This document shows positions 23,032-34,565 of a DNA stretch of 64,000 nucleotides, in pieces; position 1 is the stretch's first letter; each line of letters starts with the position of its first letter. A program made the translations under genes and the position numbers. Under the pieces are notes generated by a model. That model was given only the letters and a program-made list of their open reading frames with translations, was not told the origin of the DNA and searched no databases. The stretch spans positions 18,295,728 through 18,359,727 of the forward strand of contig OY987229.1 of NCBI GenBank assembly GCA_963920705.1, in the 5' to 3' direction. The stretch comes from Odiellus spinosus. Its lineage: Eukaryota > Arthropoda > Arachnida > Opiliones > Phalangiidae.

Positions 23032-26000
23032 ATGTCAACCGATCCAAACGCCGCAGGAAGCAAAACCGCAGCTAGTAACATACCTCCGCCACCAACAATG
23101 ACCAATACCAACTCCGGAAGTATTACCGCTGCAAAAACAAGGGAGCTTAATCTAGCCAAAAGCATCAGGACCAGCGCTAGAAAAGCCGCCACCCGTAAGG
23201 TTAACCAAATTAAAACCTTCATCCAAGATAAGCACGCCGTCATCGACGATTACGAAGACGCTCTTTCTGTTCTTCTCGAACGAGAAGAAGACTTAATCAG
23301 AATTGATTCAAGAGTAGAAGCCCTCATAGAAGACGTAATCGAGATGGAGAACGAAACGGACGGAGCCATCAGATATCGAGAAGATATCACCGACGTTAAA
23401 AACGCGGTAAAAAGAATTATCCAGAAAGCCCATGCTTCCACCATACCATACGCAGGGTCAACGGGTTCTGCCTCCACCAGCACCACGTCAACTGGAAGCA
23501 TTCCAGTAACCAATCTAATGACGACACCGCCAGCCGCACAAAATGTGACGTCAACGCCAGCCGCCCAAAATGTGACGTCATCGCCTACCGCCCAAAATGT
23601 GACGTCAACGCCAGCCGCCCAAAATGTGACGTCAACGCCAGCCGCCCAAAATGTGACGTCAACGCCAGCCGCCCAAAATGTGACGTCAACGCCCATCGCC
23701 CAAAATGTGACGTCAACGCCCATCGCCCAAAATGTGACGTCATCGCCTACCACTCTAACTATATCGAACAACCCCGGAATCGCCGGATCGAACAACCCCG
23801 GATTCGCCGGATCGAACAACCCCGGAATCGCCGGATCGAACAATTCATCAGTGAGACTCCCACAACTTACTATCTCTAAATTCGATGGAGAGATATCAAA
23901 ATGGAACAGTTTTTGGGCAAGATTCAAAGCCACAATTGACAGAAACTCGAAACTCGAAAAGGTAGAAAAGTTTATTTATCTCACGTCATATTTAGAGGGG
24001 GAGGCTCTTAAAGCCGTTATTGGATTTGAAGAGATTGATGAATCTTATGACCAAGCAGTTGCTTTATTAAAGAAAAGATACGAGCACTCCGACCTAGCCA
24101 TTCATACCCACATGAATAAACTCCTAGATATTAAGCCAGTATTAAGCTCGCAAAATTTAAAAGATCTAAGAAACCTATTAGATACGTGCGAAATTAGTCT
24201 TAGAAGTTTGAAAGCGTTAGGAGTTAATACCGCTGAAAAGGCCTCTTTTCTATGCCCGGCTCTGCTACGCTGCCTGCCAAATGATATCAGAACAGAATTT
24301 TGCCTAAAAAGAAGTAGCCCAAATTGGGACGCGGATGAAATAATAAATTTTATACGCTCTCAAATTGAAAGCCGCGAATTGGCAAAATTGCTAAGCGCTA
24401 CACCTGGAAAGTCCGAACTTCCTAAAATTTCCGAAAATGTTAGCCAATCTGATCACCATAGTTACCAAGATAGAAATAGGAACAAAATAAAATATGAAAA
24501 TAGATTTAAAGCCTCAAGTTCCACCCTATCAACCGCCACAAAAGACCAAGAAAGTATTTATTGTATTTTCTGCAAAAATTCCACCCATAAAACCAATTAC
24601 TGCCCAAATTTTACCCTACCAAAAAAGCAGATAATTGTAAAAGATAGCGGTAGATGTTTTATATGTTTACGCTATGGTCACGACACAAAAGGCTGTAGAT
24701 CTAAATTTAGAAATTGCATAAAATGTAAAGGGAAGCATCATTTTTCCATATGTGAACATAACCCTAGTCACAAAAAACAAGATGTTTCGGCAGAAAATAA
24801 TACCGTCGTTTCGGCAGTTACCGTAGCCCCGGTCAAAAATCTGACGAAAGAGGTATTAATGCAAACCGCCATAGCCATTGTTAGAGACCCAAAAAACCCG
24901 CAAAACAAAGAAAGAGCCCATTGTTTTTTCGATGGTGGAAGCCAAACCAGCTTCGTAAGAGAGGAATTAGCTAGAAAATTGAAGCTACCCATTGTAGGCA
25001 AACTTAAAAACCAAGAAGTCTATACCTTTGGCAGCAAGATTCCCTCAAAAAGAAGCGTAAACCTAGTCAAAATAACTCTCGAAAATAGAGAAAAACCTGA
25101 GCAAAAAGCGGAAATTATCGCGTTAGAAGTACCCTTTGTTTGCTATACCTTCACTAAAATTGATGACGAAGGTCTAGAAAATATTTTACGATCCCAAAAC
25201 CTTCAATTAGCCGATGATCCAAAGGGATCAGAATTTGAAGACCCAGAAGTAGATATTTTAATCGGATCAGACCATTATTGGGAATTAATGACTTGCAAAA
25301 ATGAACGGTTCACCCGCTCTTTAGTGGCCACTGAAACGATTTTGGGTTGGTGTATTCAAGGCGTAAAATATAGCCCTTCAAACCAAACTATAAATCATCC
25401 AGTGACAACAATGGTTACATCCCTCGGCCAAAAAAGAGTAAATGACACTCTAAAATCGTTCTTTGATTTGGAGAGTATGGGAGTGGATAATCGAGAAGTT
25501 AAAGAAAATCTCAATGAGAGAACTGTAGCGACCTTTTTCGATGAAGTTAAACACGATGGGGAAAGGTACGTTGTCAAATTCCCGTGGCAAACAAACAAAG
25601 AATCCCTCGCCGATAATTACAGCCTAGCTTTAAAAAGGTGGCATTCCTTAGAAAAAAGGTTTGAAAAGGACCCGAAATATTACCTAGAATATAAAAACAT
25701 TATCGAAGACCAAATAGAAAAGGGTATAGCGGAAATTGTCCCCGATAACCAGATAGAAGTCAGAAATCCTGGTACCTATTATATGCCCCACCAGGGAGTT
25801 ATAAGGGAGAGAGCGCAAACTACCAAACTTCGAATAGTTTACGATGCCTCTTCTCACGCCTATGGAGCCCACTCTCTTAATGATTGTCTAGCATCCGGCC
25901 CAAATCTGAATCCTGATCTCCTCCTCCTACTTTTGAGATTTAGAAAAAATAAGGTAGCAATAGTCGCCGATATTGAAGCCGCCTTCCTCCAAGTAGCTTT

Positions 26001-28830
26001 AGATGAACCCGACAAGGACTCTGTGAGATTTCTTTGGACTAAAGAGGAAAATGGAGTAATTAAACCCAACGAAGTTAGAACCCTCAGAATGACCAGAGTT
26101 CCTTTCGGAGTTAAGCCCAGTCCCTTTTTGTTAGCTTGTACAGTAAAATACCACTTGCAAAAATCCGAAAATATAGATCAAAGAGTTAAAGAAGCCTTGA
26201 ATAACGATCTCTATGTTGACGATTTTACTAGTGGAGAAAAAGACGTTTCATCCGCACTTGAAATCTCGATAGGAGCGGCGAAAGTTGTAAAAGAAGGGGG
26301 AATGAGATTCCGAAAATGGGGTACGAACTCGAAGGAGTTGAGAGAATTATGGAAAGCTCAAGTAGATGAAAAGGGGGACGAATTGTTTGACCAGGCCCAA
26401 ATTACCCCGGAAACCAAAATTTTAGGTTTAAAATGGAATCCCTTAGTTGATACCTTTACTTTCGATTTGACCAATTTAATTGAGCTTCGAAAAAACCTTA
26501 AATTAACGAAACGTCATCTCCTCAGTTATATTTCTCAGATTTTTGACCCCATAGGTTTGCTAGCGCCCTTCACCATACGCGCTAAAATATTGTTCCAACT
26601 TTTATGGGAATATAAAAATGACTGGGATGACATATTGCCTTTAGAAATTAGTCAACAATTTGAGATATGGTCCCAAGAATTACCCTTGCTACATGACTTA
26701 AGAGTGAATAGGCACTACTTTAACGAATCTGAATCAGAAATAACCGAACAAGAATTGCATTGTTTTGTTGACGCTAGTCAAAAGGCATATGCTGCGGTTA
26801 TTTACCTAAGATACACCACCAAATCAAACCAAATCGGTGTATCCTTAATAACCTCGAAGACCCGAGTAGCCCCAATAAAACAATCAGAAGACGAGCTTAA
26901 ATTACCGAGACTAGAACTGATGGGCTGTTTATTGGGTGCGAAACTTGTTAATTACGTAAAAGATACGTTCCATGAAAAGTTGAAAAATATAATTTATTGG
27001 ACGGACTCTACCGTCGCTTTAGCCTGGGTAAGGGATGATACAAAAAACTGGAAGCCCTTTGTCAGTAATAGAGCCGCTGAAATTCAAAAGCTTTCTAAAA
27101 AGGAAAATTGGCACCATTGTCCAGGAGTAGAAAATCCCGCGGACCTTCCCAGTAGAGGGATAAACGCCAAAAAACTAGTCGAAAGTGAGATATGGTGGAA
27201 GGGACCTCCCTGGTTAAAAGAACCAAAAGACGCGTGGCCGAATAGCGAACCCCAAAAAACCAATTTAGATTCGGTCGCTAAAGAAAGGCGAAAAATAACC
27301 CTCGCTGTGACCACGAAGGAAAAATATCGGGTTCAAAACATAATGGATTTGAACAGGTATTATCATTTAAACACAGCTCTTAGAATAACGTCCTATTTAT
27401 TCCGTTTTGCCAAAAATTCAAGAGCCAAAGGGGTAAATAAAATTACAGGCCCCATTAGTGCGGAAGAAATTGAAAAATCGAAAAAACTTTGGGTAAAATC
27501 CGTGCAATTAGAAGAATATCAATCAGAATTGGAATGCCTACAAAAAGGGGAGACAATAGAATCGAAGTCCAAATTAGCCCCAATGCGACCTATATTAAAT
27601 GAATTTGGTTTAATTTGTGTCGGGGGTCGCCTAGAAGAGTCTTCTTTCTCCTACAATGAGAAACATCCCATTATCATGCCCAAAAACCACAGATTGTCCA
27701 AAATGCTAATTGTAAGAAGTCATACCCAAGTTTTCCATGGAGGGATAAGTGATACTATAACGCAATTAAGAGAGAGGTATTGGATCCCTAGCGCTAGACA
27801 AATAGCGAGAACCGTAGTAAAGGATTGCATAACCTGCAAAAGGCTAAACGCAAATCCCGGTGACACACCCACAGCAGCCCTTCCCAAAGATAGAATTGAA
27901 GAGTCACCCCCGTTTTCCATCATAGGAATAGATTTTGCTGGTCCGTTGTTGATTAAGGAGCAAAACGAAACCAAAAAAGCCTATATTTGCTTGGCCACCT
28001 GTGCCGTGACCCGCGCGATTCATTTAGAACTAGTCCCCTCCCTCACTACGGACGAGTTTTTAATGGCTTTCAGACGAATAATCGCGAGAAGAGGAGTACC
28101 AACTATTGTGTATACCGACAATGCCAAAACATTTAAGAAGGCAAACACTGATCTCAAAAGAGTTTGGCAGAGTATCAAAGCAGAGTCGTTTAAAGAATTT
28201 TTTGGATTAAGAGGAATTACGTGGAAATTTATAGTGGAGCGAGCCGCGTGGTACGGAGGATGGTGGGAGCGTCTGGTTAGATCAACCAAAACCTCATTAA
28301 AAAAGACGCTCGGCCAGGCCTGCCTATCATATACCGAATTAGAAACTCTACTAATTGAAACCGAAGGACTAATTAATTCTAGGCCTATAACCTACACGTA
28401 CAATGATTTGAATGAACCTACCCCTTTAACCCCCGCTTCATTCCTGCTTGGTCGTAGAATCACGTCTCTACCCCCTCTGACATTCAAACGTGAGAAAATA
28501 CCTGCTTCGAGAGTCGAATTGATTAAAAGAAATCAATATCGCGAAACACTAATCCAAAAATTATGGAATCGATGGCGACACGAATACCTTTTAGAATTAC
28601 GGTCGGCCCATTATTCCAAAAGCACCAACCACAAAGGTGAATTTAAAACGGGTGACGTGGTCCTAATCCACGAGGACAAGTTACCCCGCCATATGTGGAA
28701 ATTGGGATTAATTATCGAAATTATTAAAGGCCGCGATAATGAAATCAGGTCCTGCGTAGTTAAAACTACGAACGGAAATAAAATTAGGCGCGCTATTCAG
28801 CACTTGTGTAATTTAGAGATAGCCGATTAA
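23032..28830 (+). CDS. BEL/Pao gag-pol polyprotein (1932 aa)
   Basis: Single intact frame for capsid, protease, reverse transcriptase, RNase H and integrase. In order: an Ala/Thr/Ser-rich N terminus; tandem repeats with core AQNVTS (about 171-242) and NNPGIAGS (about 243-268); a DUF1759-type gag region from about 273; three zinc knuckles of the CX2CX3-4HX4C kind starting at Cys 511, 542 and 562; an aspartic protease site DGGS at 634; RT with ADIEAAF (Asp 980) and YVDD (Asp 1063-1064); RNase H Asp at 1247 (FVDAS) and 1325 (WTDST); an H2C2 zinc region before the integrase; integrase Asp 1634, Asp 1696 and Glu 1736; and a DUF5641-like C-terminal domain. All catalytic residues I could check are present. 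The ATG is 53 bp after the PBS. Confidence 0.95.
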   Translation: MSTDPNAAGSKTAASNIPPPPTMTNTNSGSITAAKTRELNLAKSIRTSARKAATRKVNQIKTFIQDKHAVIDDYEDALSVLLEREEDLIRIDSRVEALIEDVIEMENETDGAIRYREDITDVKNAVKRIIQKAHASTIPYAGSTGSASTSTTSTGSIPVTNLMTTPPAAQNVTSTPAAQNVTSSPTAQNVTSTPAAQNVTSTPAAQNVTSTPAAQNVTSTPIAQNVTSTPIAQNVTSSPTTLTISNNPGIAGSNNPGFAGSNNPGIAGSNNSSVRLPQLTISKFDGEISKWNSFWARFKATIDRNSKLEKVEKFIYLTSYLEGEALKAVIGFEEIDESYDQAVALLKKRYEHSDLAIHTHMNKLLDIKPVLSSQNLKDLRNLLDTCEISLRSLKALGVNTAEKASFLCPALLRCLPNDIRTEFCLKRSSPNWDADEIINFIRSQIESRELAKLLSATPGKSELPKISENVSQSDHHSYQDRNRNKIKYENRFKASSSTLSTATKDQESIYCIFCKNSTHKTNYCPNFTLPKKQIIVKDSGRCFICLRYGHDTKGCRSKFRNCIKCKGKHHFSICEHNPSHKKQDVSAENNTVVSAVTVAPVKNLTKEVLMQTAIAIVRDPKNPQNKERAHCFFDGGSQTSFVREELARKLKLPIVGKLKNQEVYTFGSKIPSKRSVNLVKITLENREKPEQKAEIIALEVPFVCYTFTKIDDEGLENILRSQNLQLADDPKGSEFEDPEVDILIGSDHYWELMTCKNERFTRSLVATETILGWCIQGVKYSPSNQTINHPVTTMVTSLGQKRVNDTLKSFFDLESMGVDNREVKENLNERTVATFFDEVKHDGERYVVKFPWQTNKESLADNYSLALKRWHSLEKRFEKDPKYYLEYKNIIEDQIEKGIAEIVPDNQIEVRNPGTYYMPHQGVIRERAQTTKLRIVYDASSHAYGAHSLNDCLASGPNLNPDLLLLLLRFRKNKVAIVADIEAAFLQVALDEPDKDSVRFLWTKEENGVIKPNEVRTLRMTRVPFGVKPSPFLLACTVKYHLQKSENIDQRVKEALNNDLYVDDFTSGEKDVSSALEISIGAAKVVKEGGMRFRKWGTNSKELRELWKAQVDEKGDELFDQAQITPETKILGLKWNPLVDTFTFDLTNLIELRKNLKLTKRHLLSYISQIFDPIGLLAPFTIRAKILFQLLWEYKNDWDDILPLEISQQFEIWSQELPLLHDLRVNRHYFNESESEITEQELHCFVDASQKAYAAVIYLRYTTKSNQIGVSLITSKTRVAPIKQSEDELKLPRLELMGCLLGAKLVNYVKDTFHEKLKNIIYWTDSTVALAWVRDDTKNWKPFVSNRAAEIQKLSKKENWHHCPGVENPADLPSRGINAKKLVESEIWWKGPPWLKEPKDAWPNSEPQKTNLDSVAKERRKITLAVTTKEKYRVQNIMDLNRYYHLNTALRITSYLFRFAKNSRAKGVNKITGPISAEEIEKSKKLWVKSVQLEEYQSELECLQKGETIESKSKLAPMRPILNEFGLICVGGRLEESSFSYNEKHPIIMPKNHRLSKMLIVRSHTQVFHGGISDTITQLRERYWIPSARQIARTVVKDCITCKRLNANPGDTPTAALPKDRIEESPPFSIIGIDFAGPLLIKEQNETKKAYICLATCAVTRAIHLELVPSLTTDEFLMAFRRIIARRGVPTIVYTDNAKTFKKANTDLKRVWQSIKAESFKEFFGLRGITWKFIVERAAWYGGWWERLVRSTKTSLKKTLGQACLSYTELETLLIETEGLINSRPITYTYNDLNEPTPLTPASFLLGRRITSLPPLTFKREKIPASRVELIKRNQYRETLIQKLWNRWRHEYLLELRSAHYSKSTNHKGEFKTGDVVLIHEDKLPRHMWKLGLIIEIIKGRDNEIRSCVVKTTNGNKIRRAIQHLCNLEIAD
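23520..23760 (+). repeat. 27-bp gag tandem repeat with eight TGACGTCA sites
   Basis: Eight in-frame copies of a 27-bp unit (core CAAAATGTGACGTCA) encode a nine-residue repeat, AQNVTSTPA with variants. TGACGTCA occurs at 23546, 23573, 23600, 23627, 23654, 23681, 23708 and 23735, exactly 27 bp apart. TGACGTCA is the consensus full CRE bound by CREB/ATF bZIP factors. Confidence 0.9.
23770..23842 (+). repeat. 24-bp gag tandem repeat (3 copies)
   Basis: Three copies of a 24-bp unit (ATCGAACAACCCCGGAATCG with CCGG) encode NNPGIAGS / NNPGFAGS. They directly follow the 27-bp repeat and form a flexible linker before the gag core. Confidence 0.85.
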
Positions 28831-28877
28831 ATAATACCACGTTCTGAACTCTCGGTAATACTTAAAAAGTATCACCT

Positions 28878-28886
28878 GGGGGGGAG
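28878..28886 (+). promoter_or_regulatory. Polypurine tract
   Basis: GGGGGGGAG abuts the 3' LTR and follows the polyprotein stop by 47 bp. It is the expected primer site for plus-strand DNA synthesis. Confidence 0.85.
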
Positions 28887-29786
28887 TGTTGAATATTGAG
28901 TAACGTGATACCAAAAATATATTAATGTTCCTAATTTAATCATGTGAAAAATTGTATTACCTTATTTAATATAACCTTTAATGTATTTTTACTTATTTTC
29001 CTCCTTTCCAACAATTTAACAAACACATGTTAAAAGAAAATAAGTAACCCATATGCCTAAAACCTTCCTTCGTAAAATTCTAAGAACTCGGCATCTTGAA
29101 AATACCTGTAAATAAGTTCAAGATGTCGAGTAACTATCTATCCCCTATTCTTTATGTACAGCGAGAGAAAAATAAGGAGAGGGGTCCCAAAACTATAAAC
29201 GAAAGCCGTACAAAGGAGACTATCCATGCCTCGCCTTCCTCCTCTATTATAAGATCTGTAATATCCCCGATCGCTCCCAGAGGTGGAAGCATTTACCTAG
29301 TAATGGCTTTTTGGCCCCCTTCTCGACTTATTTTCTCCTCGCTTCCTTTATTCATTTCTAACTTTAAAATTTCTAGAATCCAATGTGTTACTAATTAAAT
29401 TTAATTGTATCCATATGTCCCTGGCGGAGAAAATCTCAACCAAGGCAAAATAAGAAAGTATCTTTGGAGCCCTAAAAAACCTCACTTGAAAGATTACCGT
29501 CCTACCAAAGACACTTTCACTTCACGATCCCCTACATCCTAGGGAAAATATTCCAAGTCCCGTCCGGACATAGAAACTTTGAATCGTTTCACTTTTAAAT
29601 AAATTTGTTAGTTGTTTTAAACCCTTGTTGGTATTTATTTTTACGCGACGCGACCTCACGCCAGAATATTGTTTCAGTCCGATATTCTGGTCACCAAACG
29701 CTCTCCCTTAAAGAACCTAACGTAACCCAGAGGAAATATCCCGAGACCCATTACCAAATTCGGGAAAACCATAGACAATTTCTTCA
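28887..29786 (+). repeat. 3' LTR, 900 bp
   Basis: Identical in length to the 5' LTR and identical in sequence by eye except A at 29114 in place of G. It carries AATAAA at 29598-29603 and both LTR hairpins. Confidence 0.95.
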
Positions 29787-29791
29787 CGGAT
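29787..29791. repeat. Target site duplication, right (CGGAT)
   Basis: CGGAT follows the final CA of the 3' LTR and matches 22056-22060. Confidence 0.9.
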
Positions 29792-31130
29792 ATTGAAACA
29801 CCGCGAGCTTCGAGTAACAGTTATCTGTTTATGTAACTTCTGTCTTAACTTCTATATATTTTGGGATATTTAGAGAGACAACTACATGTGTAACAAATTC
29901 AGGGATATTTCTATGCCCGATATACGGAACTATGTTGGAGCGGTAAAAATCCACCACCCCTAGATATATTTGTGTCAATGGTGATCAATATTACCAAAGA
30001 TAAATAAAAAGTTGGTCCGTAGAAAGCAAGGTATACTTAAAAACACGTAATCTTACCCAGGGAATATCTCGAGTCTTCAGACTCGAGGTCTATTAGCGAA
30101 GCCACACTCTCAAAATTAACTTTACAGCAAAGATTGTTTGATTATATGATTTTGCTCTGACAATCTTAAAAGATACAGCAAGATATATTCGTGTTATTAC
30201 ATTATCTGATTAAGTCTCCAGAGAAAAATATACGATAATGTGTGATGTTTCATTGAGTAAACGTTCGAGCGCGGTTAATAATCAACTCGGGTGATGGGTT
30301 TTACCCCTTAGATACGCAATGGTTGAGCTTCTGGAACCTTCGAGCTGAATACTAAACCTGTTTCAGGCTTTGGAGAGAATATTCTCTCTCCTCTTTTGAT
30401 AACAATGAATGAAAGACTTAGATAAGGTGACGATGAATCGCGGATGGGAAGGAAAGCTTTGGCGCACGCGTGTAAATCGAGCAACACGTTGAAAAGCGCG
30501 AACTACGTACAGAAGCGTTAGAGCGTAAGCAACTTATTAGGGTTTCTAAATTACGATTCCTCCCTCTAGTTTCTCTTTTAATTACGTCTAATGACGGTTT
30601 TAGTGTTGGTTTATGCCGGGCGCGAACTCGACGTTGCTTTTATTATGTAAATTTGTCCCCTAGCGCCCTCTTTAGCGAGAATATAATGAGAAGGGATCTT
30701 GTAACGGCGCTTATTAGGGAGTTTAAGCGCGATGAGATTCGGGTGGGTGTATAGATATAAGGTGAAAATTTTTACATTAAACGAAAATGAGAGAGGTTTT
30801 ATAATTCCTAGGACGATGATGGAATTATTGAAGGACTAGCTTAATTATATTAATGAAGTTATTTAATTTGGGGTTTAGTTTCGGTTCTCATATCACTAAA
30901 TATTCTATGAAATCCTAAAACTGATTGAGAAGAATTAAAACCACTATTTAAAAATGTCAGAGACAGTTTCCGACCGCGGTTCGTTATTCAATCTCAACAT
31001 ACAATAACATAATTTCCTAATATTGTATCCATAGTGTTTAGGCAGATTCTACGATAGTTCTCTATTCATTCGTTCCATGATTATACAATAGTTCTGTCCG
31101 CTATAAGAGGTTAATTATATCGCCGTGTAT

Positions 31131-31482
31131 GCGTCATCAGAAGCCGATGAAACCCTCCTTTGAAGTCTATTACTCCCAGGTCTTGTCTACCCCTCTCTGT
31201 ATGGGTTAGTTTCAAAAGGCGCGATTCGTACGCCTCCTAACGGTAGATATTTTCGGAGCGAGAGTTCGTCGAGCGAATATCTCTAGCAGCCTTGGAGTTC
31301 GTCAAAAAAACGTCGTCGTTTGTGGAGAGAGAGAGAATTTACAATTTTCCGTAGACAGGGGTATGAAGTAGGACCCCTCTGATCTCGTAAAATTGTGAAT
31401 TTTACCCGTACAGAGAGGAGCGCTATATGGAACATTAGAGTAGTAGACTTCAAAGGAGGGTTTCATCGGCTTCTGGCGTCAT
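31131..31482. mobile_element. Foldback element with 45-bp arms
   Basis: Left arm 31131-31175 (contains GAAGCCGATGAAACCCTCCT) and right arm 31438-31482 (AGGAGGGTTTCATCGGCTTC) are inverted copies with one inner mismatch and a few at the outer edge. The 260 bp between them hold a second, weaker inverted pair (ACCCCTCTCTGTATGG and GTACAGAGAGG). No open frame and no clear target duplication. Confidence 0.65.
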
Positions 31483-34400
31483 ATATCAACTCAGATAGCT
31501 AGGTTCTCACGTTTTTAGAACTTTCGCGAAAAAGTCCGTATCACGTACCGAAAGTTCCAAAACGGGCGAGAATCAACTGAAGGGTTTATAATAGTCACGC
31601 GACCTTAGGTATAACGTAGTATTATGTTTTTCGAAGATTATATATAGATTTTTTTCTGTTCCCGTAATTTGTTTTTATATTCTGAAACGTTTTTCAACGA
31701 TATTTCCAAAAAACGATAAGTCTGATAAAAAATTGGTGAATTAACTGAATTTGGGTGATTATAATATTTTTGCAATAATTAAAACTTTAAACTTTGTGGT
31801 ATTTTTCTTATAAGGCTTAATTTTTTTCCTTTGATCTTTTCCTTTAAATTTAATATAATCAAGTTGTTTAAGAATTCTTCGAATAGTACTCGAAATTCAC
31901 TGGTCTCTAGCGCCACAAAAATATGGTTGGAATTTTCGGCAATTTTAAATGGAGGGGGGGGGGGGGGAGGGGCATACTTGAGTGCGTAGATCGAGAGAAT
32001 GACGCAAGATCGCGTCTTATGTAGGACGGTGGCATACAAGAGAGGAGTTACAGCCAGGAATTTCGGTGGTTAATTTTGAAACATTTTAATTATACAACAT
32101 TTAAGGTCAAAGTTCAACCAAAATTGGATCTTTTCGAGCGCAGAATATTCGTTTTAATCTGGAGGAATATTAGAATTTAATATACGAAAAGCGGTTTGTA
32201 TGAATTATTATTAAATTTGTTATCAGCCAGGTGGTTAATTAATTGGTAACTAGATTTGGTTAAAGGGATACATAAACGCGTTGTACCAAGAAACATAAGG
32301 AAGGGCTCAACTTATTTTGAAAAAGTTAGAGCTCGTTTTCATGATAGCGACATTTGAAGCGATTCCCCAATGACTTAATGAGCGATGACATTGAAGAACG
32401 AAAGAGAGAAAATAAATAAGGGAGTCTTTTGATTGGCCGGAGGTTCTCCTTTTAATTGAATAATAAAATCTGATTATTTTCCGATCTTTTGCACAATTCA
32501 GAGACATTTCTCGAATGTTTTAATACGCGAAGAAATCTTACTTTTAATAGTAATAAAAATAACAATTCATTTTCCTCGTCACCCTTCTTTGTCTTGCAAA
32601 ATTCATATTTTGGTATTTTGGCTGAGAATTTTTTTTTTAAAGAAAAAAAAACCATCTTTTGGAAAGTTTTTCTTTATAAACTATATCAGAATTTGTAGGC
32701 TCTAAATTTTTCATTTTGAGGTTATTCAAATTCACCGTTGAAGAAAAAAAAAAGTCTAAACACCCACGCATATAACGTTAACATTTATATAGGCGATTCT
32801 ACCTAGAGTTTGCAGCACGAGCAAACTTGGGCTTCCTCTATCTCTAATAGAACCAATAACCGCATAACAAAATGATAAAAGGGAGACACTAATGTAGAAA
32901 ATTGTAACCAGAGTCTGCAGAGATAGTTCTAAAAATACCAAAATTTTGGTAATTGGTTATTTACCGACTCACGAAAATTTAGAGGTATGCATAAAATTAT
33001 GTGTATTTGAATTTTGTTATTGTAAATGCGGACAATAAGAGTGTCAACAAGTTACAAGTAAGACTCCAATTACACCACTTTATTCGAGTCTCTCCTCTCA
33101 CCTTCTTCTGATAATAGTAAAATAGAACCACCTAGCTTTCAACACGCTGCCAACTAAAATTTTTCAGCTAAATTCATTTTGAAATAAGATCCCCGAAAAT
33201 TTCGCATAATATTATAATTTTTTTCAAGTGGGATAAAGAATAATTTTATCCCACACTTTCCTGGTAAATCTTTTTAAAGTACGGTACATAGACCTCAATC
33301 AAGTTGTCTTTCAATACGACACGTACTTAAGTACAAAAGTAACCTCACACCGTACTCAAATCTAGAAGATAAACTTTCCAATGGCGTACACTCTCCGGAA
33401 GATGAGATGAGAGATGATATATATAAATAAAGTCAAAGCGAATCCATTCATACCCTTTATTTCGTGGAATTTTGGGAACCGGGAGTTTCGGAAGAGAAAA
33501 TTTGCATATTTATAGAAAAGAGGCTGGTTTGAAATTGATTCTTTACCGCAGTTTCTTCCCTTCGAAAAGAAAAATTCTTTGATATTTTCTCTCACAATTT
33601 TAAAATGGTCTAAGATTCTCATTTTGAAAACGGTTTTACTTTGAATATTTCGGTGCAATGAAAGATTGTATCGGCGTATATTATATCTCATTTTTATGTA
33701 TAAACTATTTCGCATAAGATTTTATATTGAATGGTATTTTAAAGGATGAATTTTAGGCATCAGTTGCGATATCATCATATGAACCATTTCCTTTCGGGTA
33801 TTTTCTCCGTCTATGGAAGCTGCCATTTAGTGTAAATTTTAAACAGCCAAGACTACAACCCACCGCAAATGTACTCTTCTGACTCTTCCGCGTTTTGGGA
33901 AGGAAAAATATTTATACTAGCGTGTTTAAGAGGCATTTACCCCTACGAGGTTTATCATTACGTATAAGTACACTCTAGTATTCGTTATTACTCAGACTCC
34001 TTTTGAATAAAGCTTAAGAGGTTTATGATGTTGATATTGTTGTCTGTAAATGTATTTATATTTTTACGACATATTTTTATATGAAAATTATATATTGGAA
34101 TTTAGGATTTTGGTTAAAGCTAGACGCCGTATATCTCTAAAAAGTCGTTAGAAAAACACAATGGTTCAAAAAAGCCTCATCTTCAGGAGGTGTAGCTAAT
34201 CGAATGGACTTACCATCTTGTTAAATTTCAATTCAAAAAATAAAACGGGTACGGAAAATAAATTTAAGTAGAGCAATTTGATATTTTTTTCAATTTCAGC
34301 GTTTGTAATGGGAATTTTCATATTTCCGACTCCTCCAAGAAGTTTTTTAAAATCCTTCAAGTTCAGTGTACAGTTTCAAATATTTCAAATTTCAGAAAAA

Positions 34401-34565
34401 ACCCTTCGTCTTTTTGATATACATCCCACGACTTGGATGTAACTTAAAATACGTAACAGTTCTCAATGACAATTTCTTTATACTTAAAAATAGAGAAGAA
34501 AGTCCGAAAATGTCTTGGCGTAAAGAGGCCAACGATTTTTTTAAACGGAATTCAACGATAAGTAT

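Larger units (their letters stand above)
22061..29786 (+). mobile_element. Full-length BEL/Pao LTR retrotransposon
   Basis: A 7726-bp element with, in order, a 5' LTR (22061-22960), tRNA-Phe PBS (22961-22978), one uninterrupted gag-pol ORF (23032-28830), polypurine tract (28878-28886) and 3' LTR (28887-29786), flanked by CGGAT duplications. The LTRs are both 900 bp and differ at only one base that I could find (G at 22288, A at 29114), which indicates a very recent insertion. The domain order gag, protease, RT, RNase H, integrase with a DUF5641-like tail and no env is that of BEL/Pao. It lies in the same orientation as the host gene, inside its fourth intron. Confidence 0.95.

Noticed and set aside
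23250-23933. 227-codon minus-strand open frame
   Set aside because: Mirror of the gag tandem repeats; its VDVTFWAA repeats simply follow the 27-bp unit in the opposite strand.
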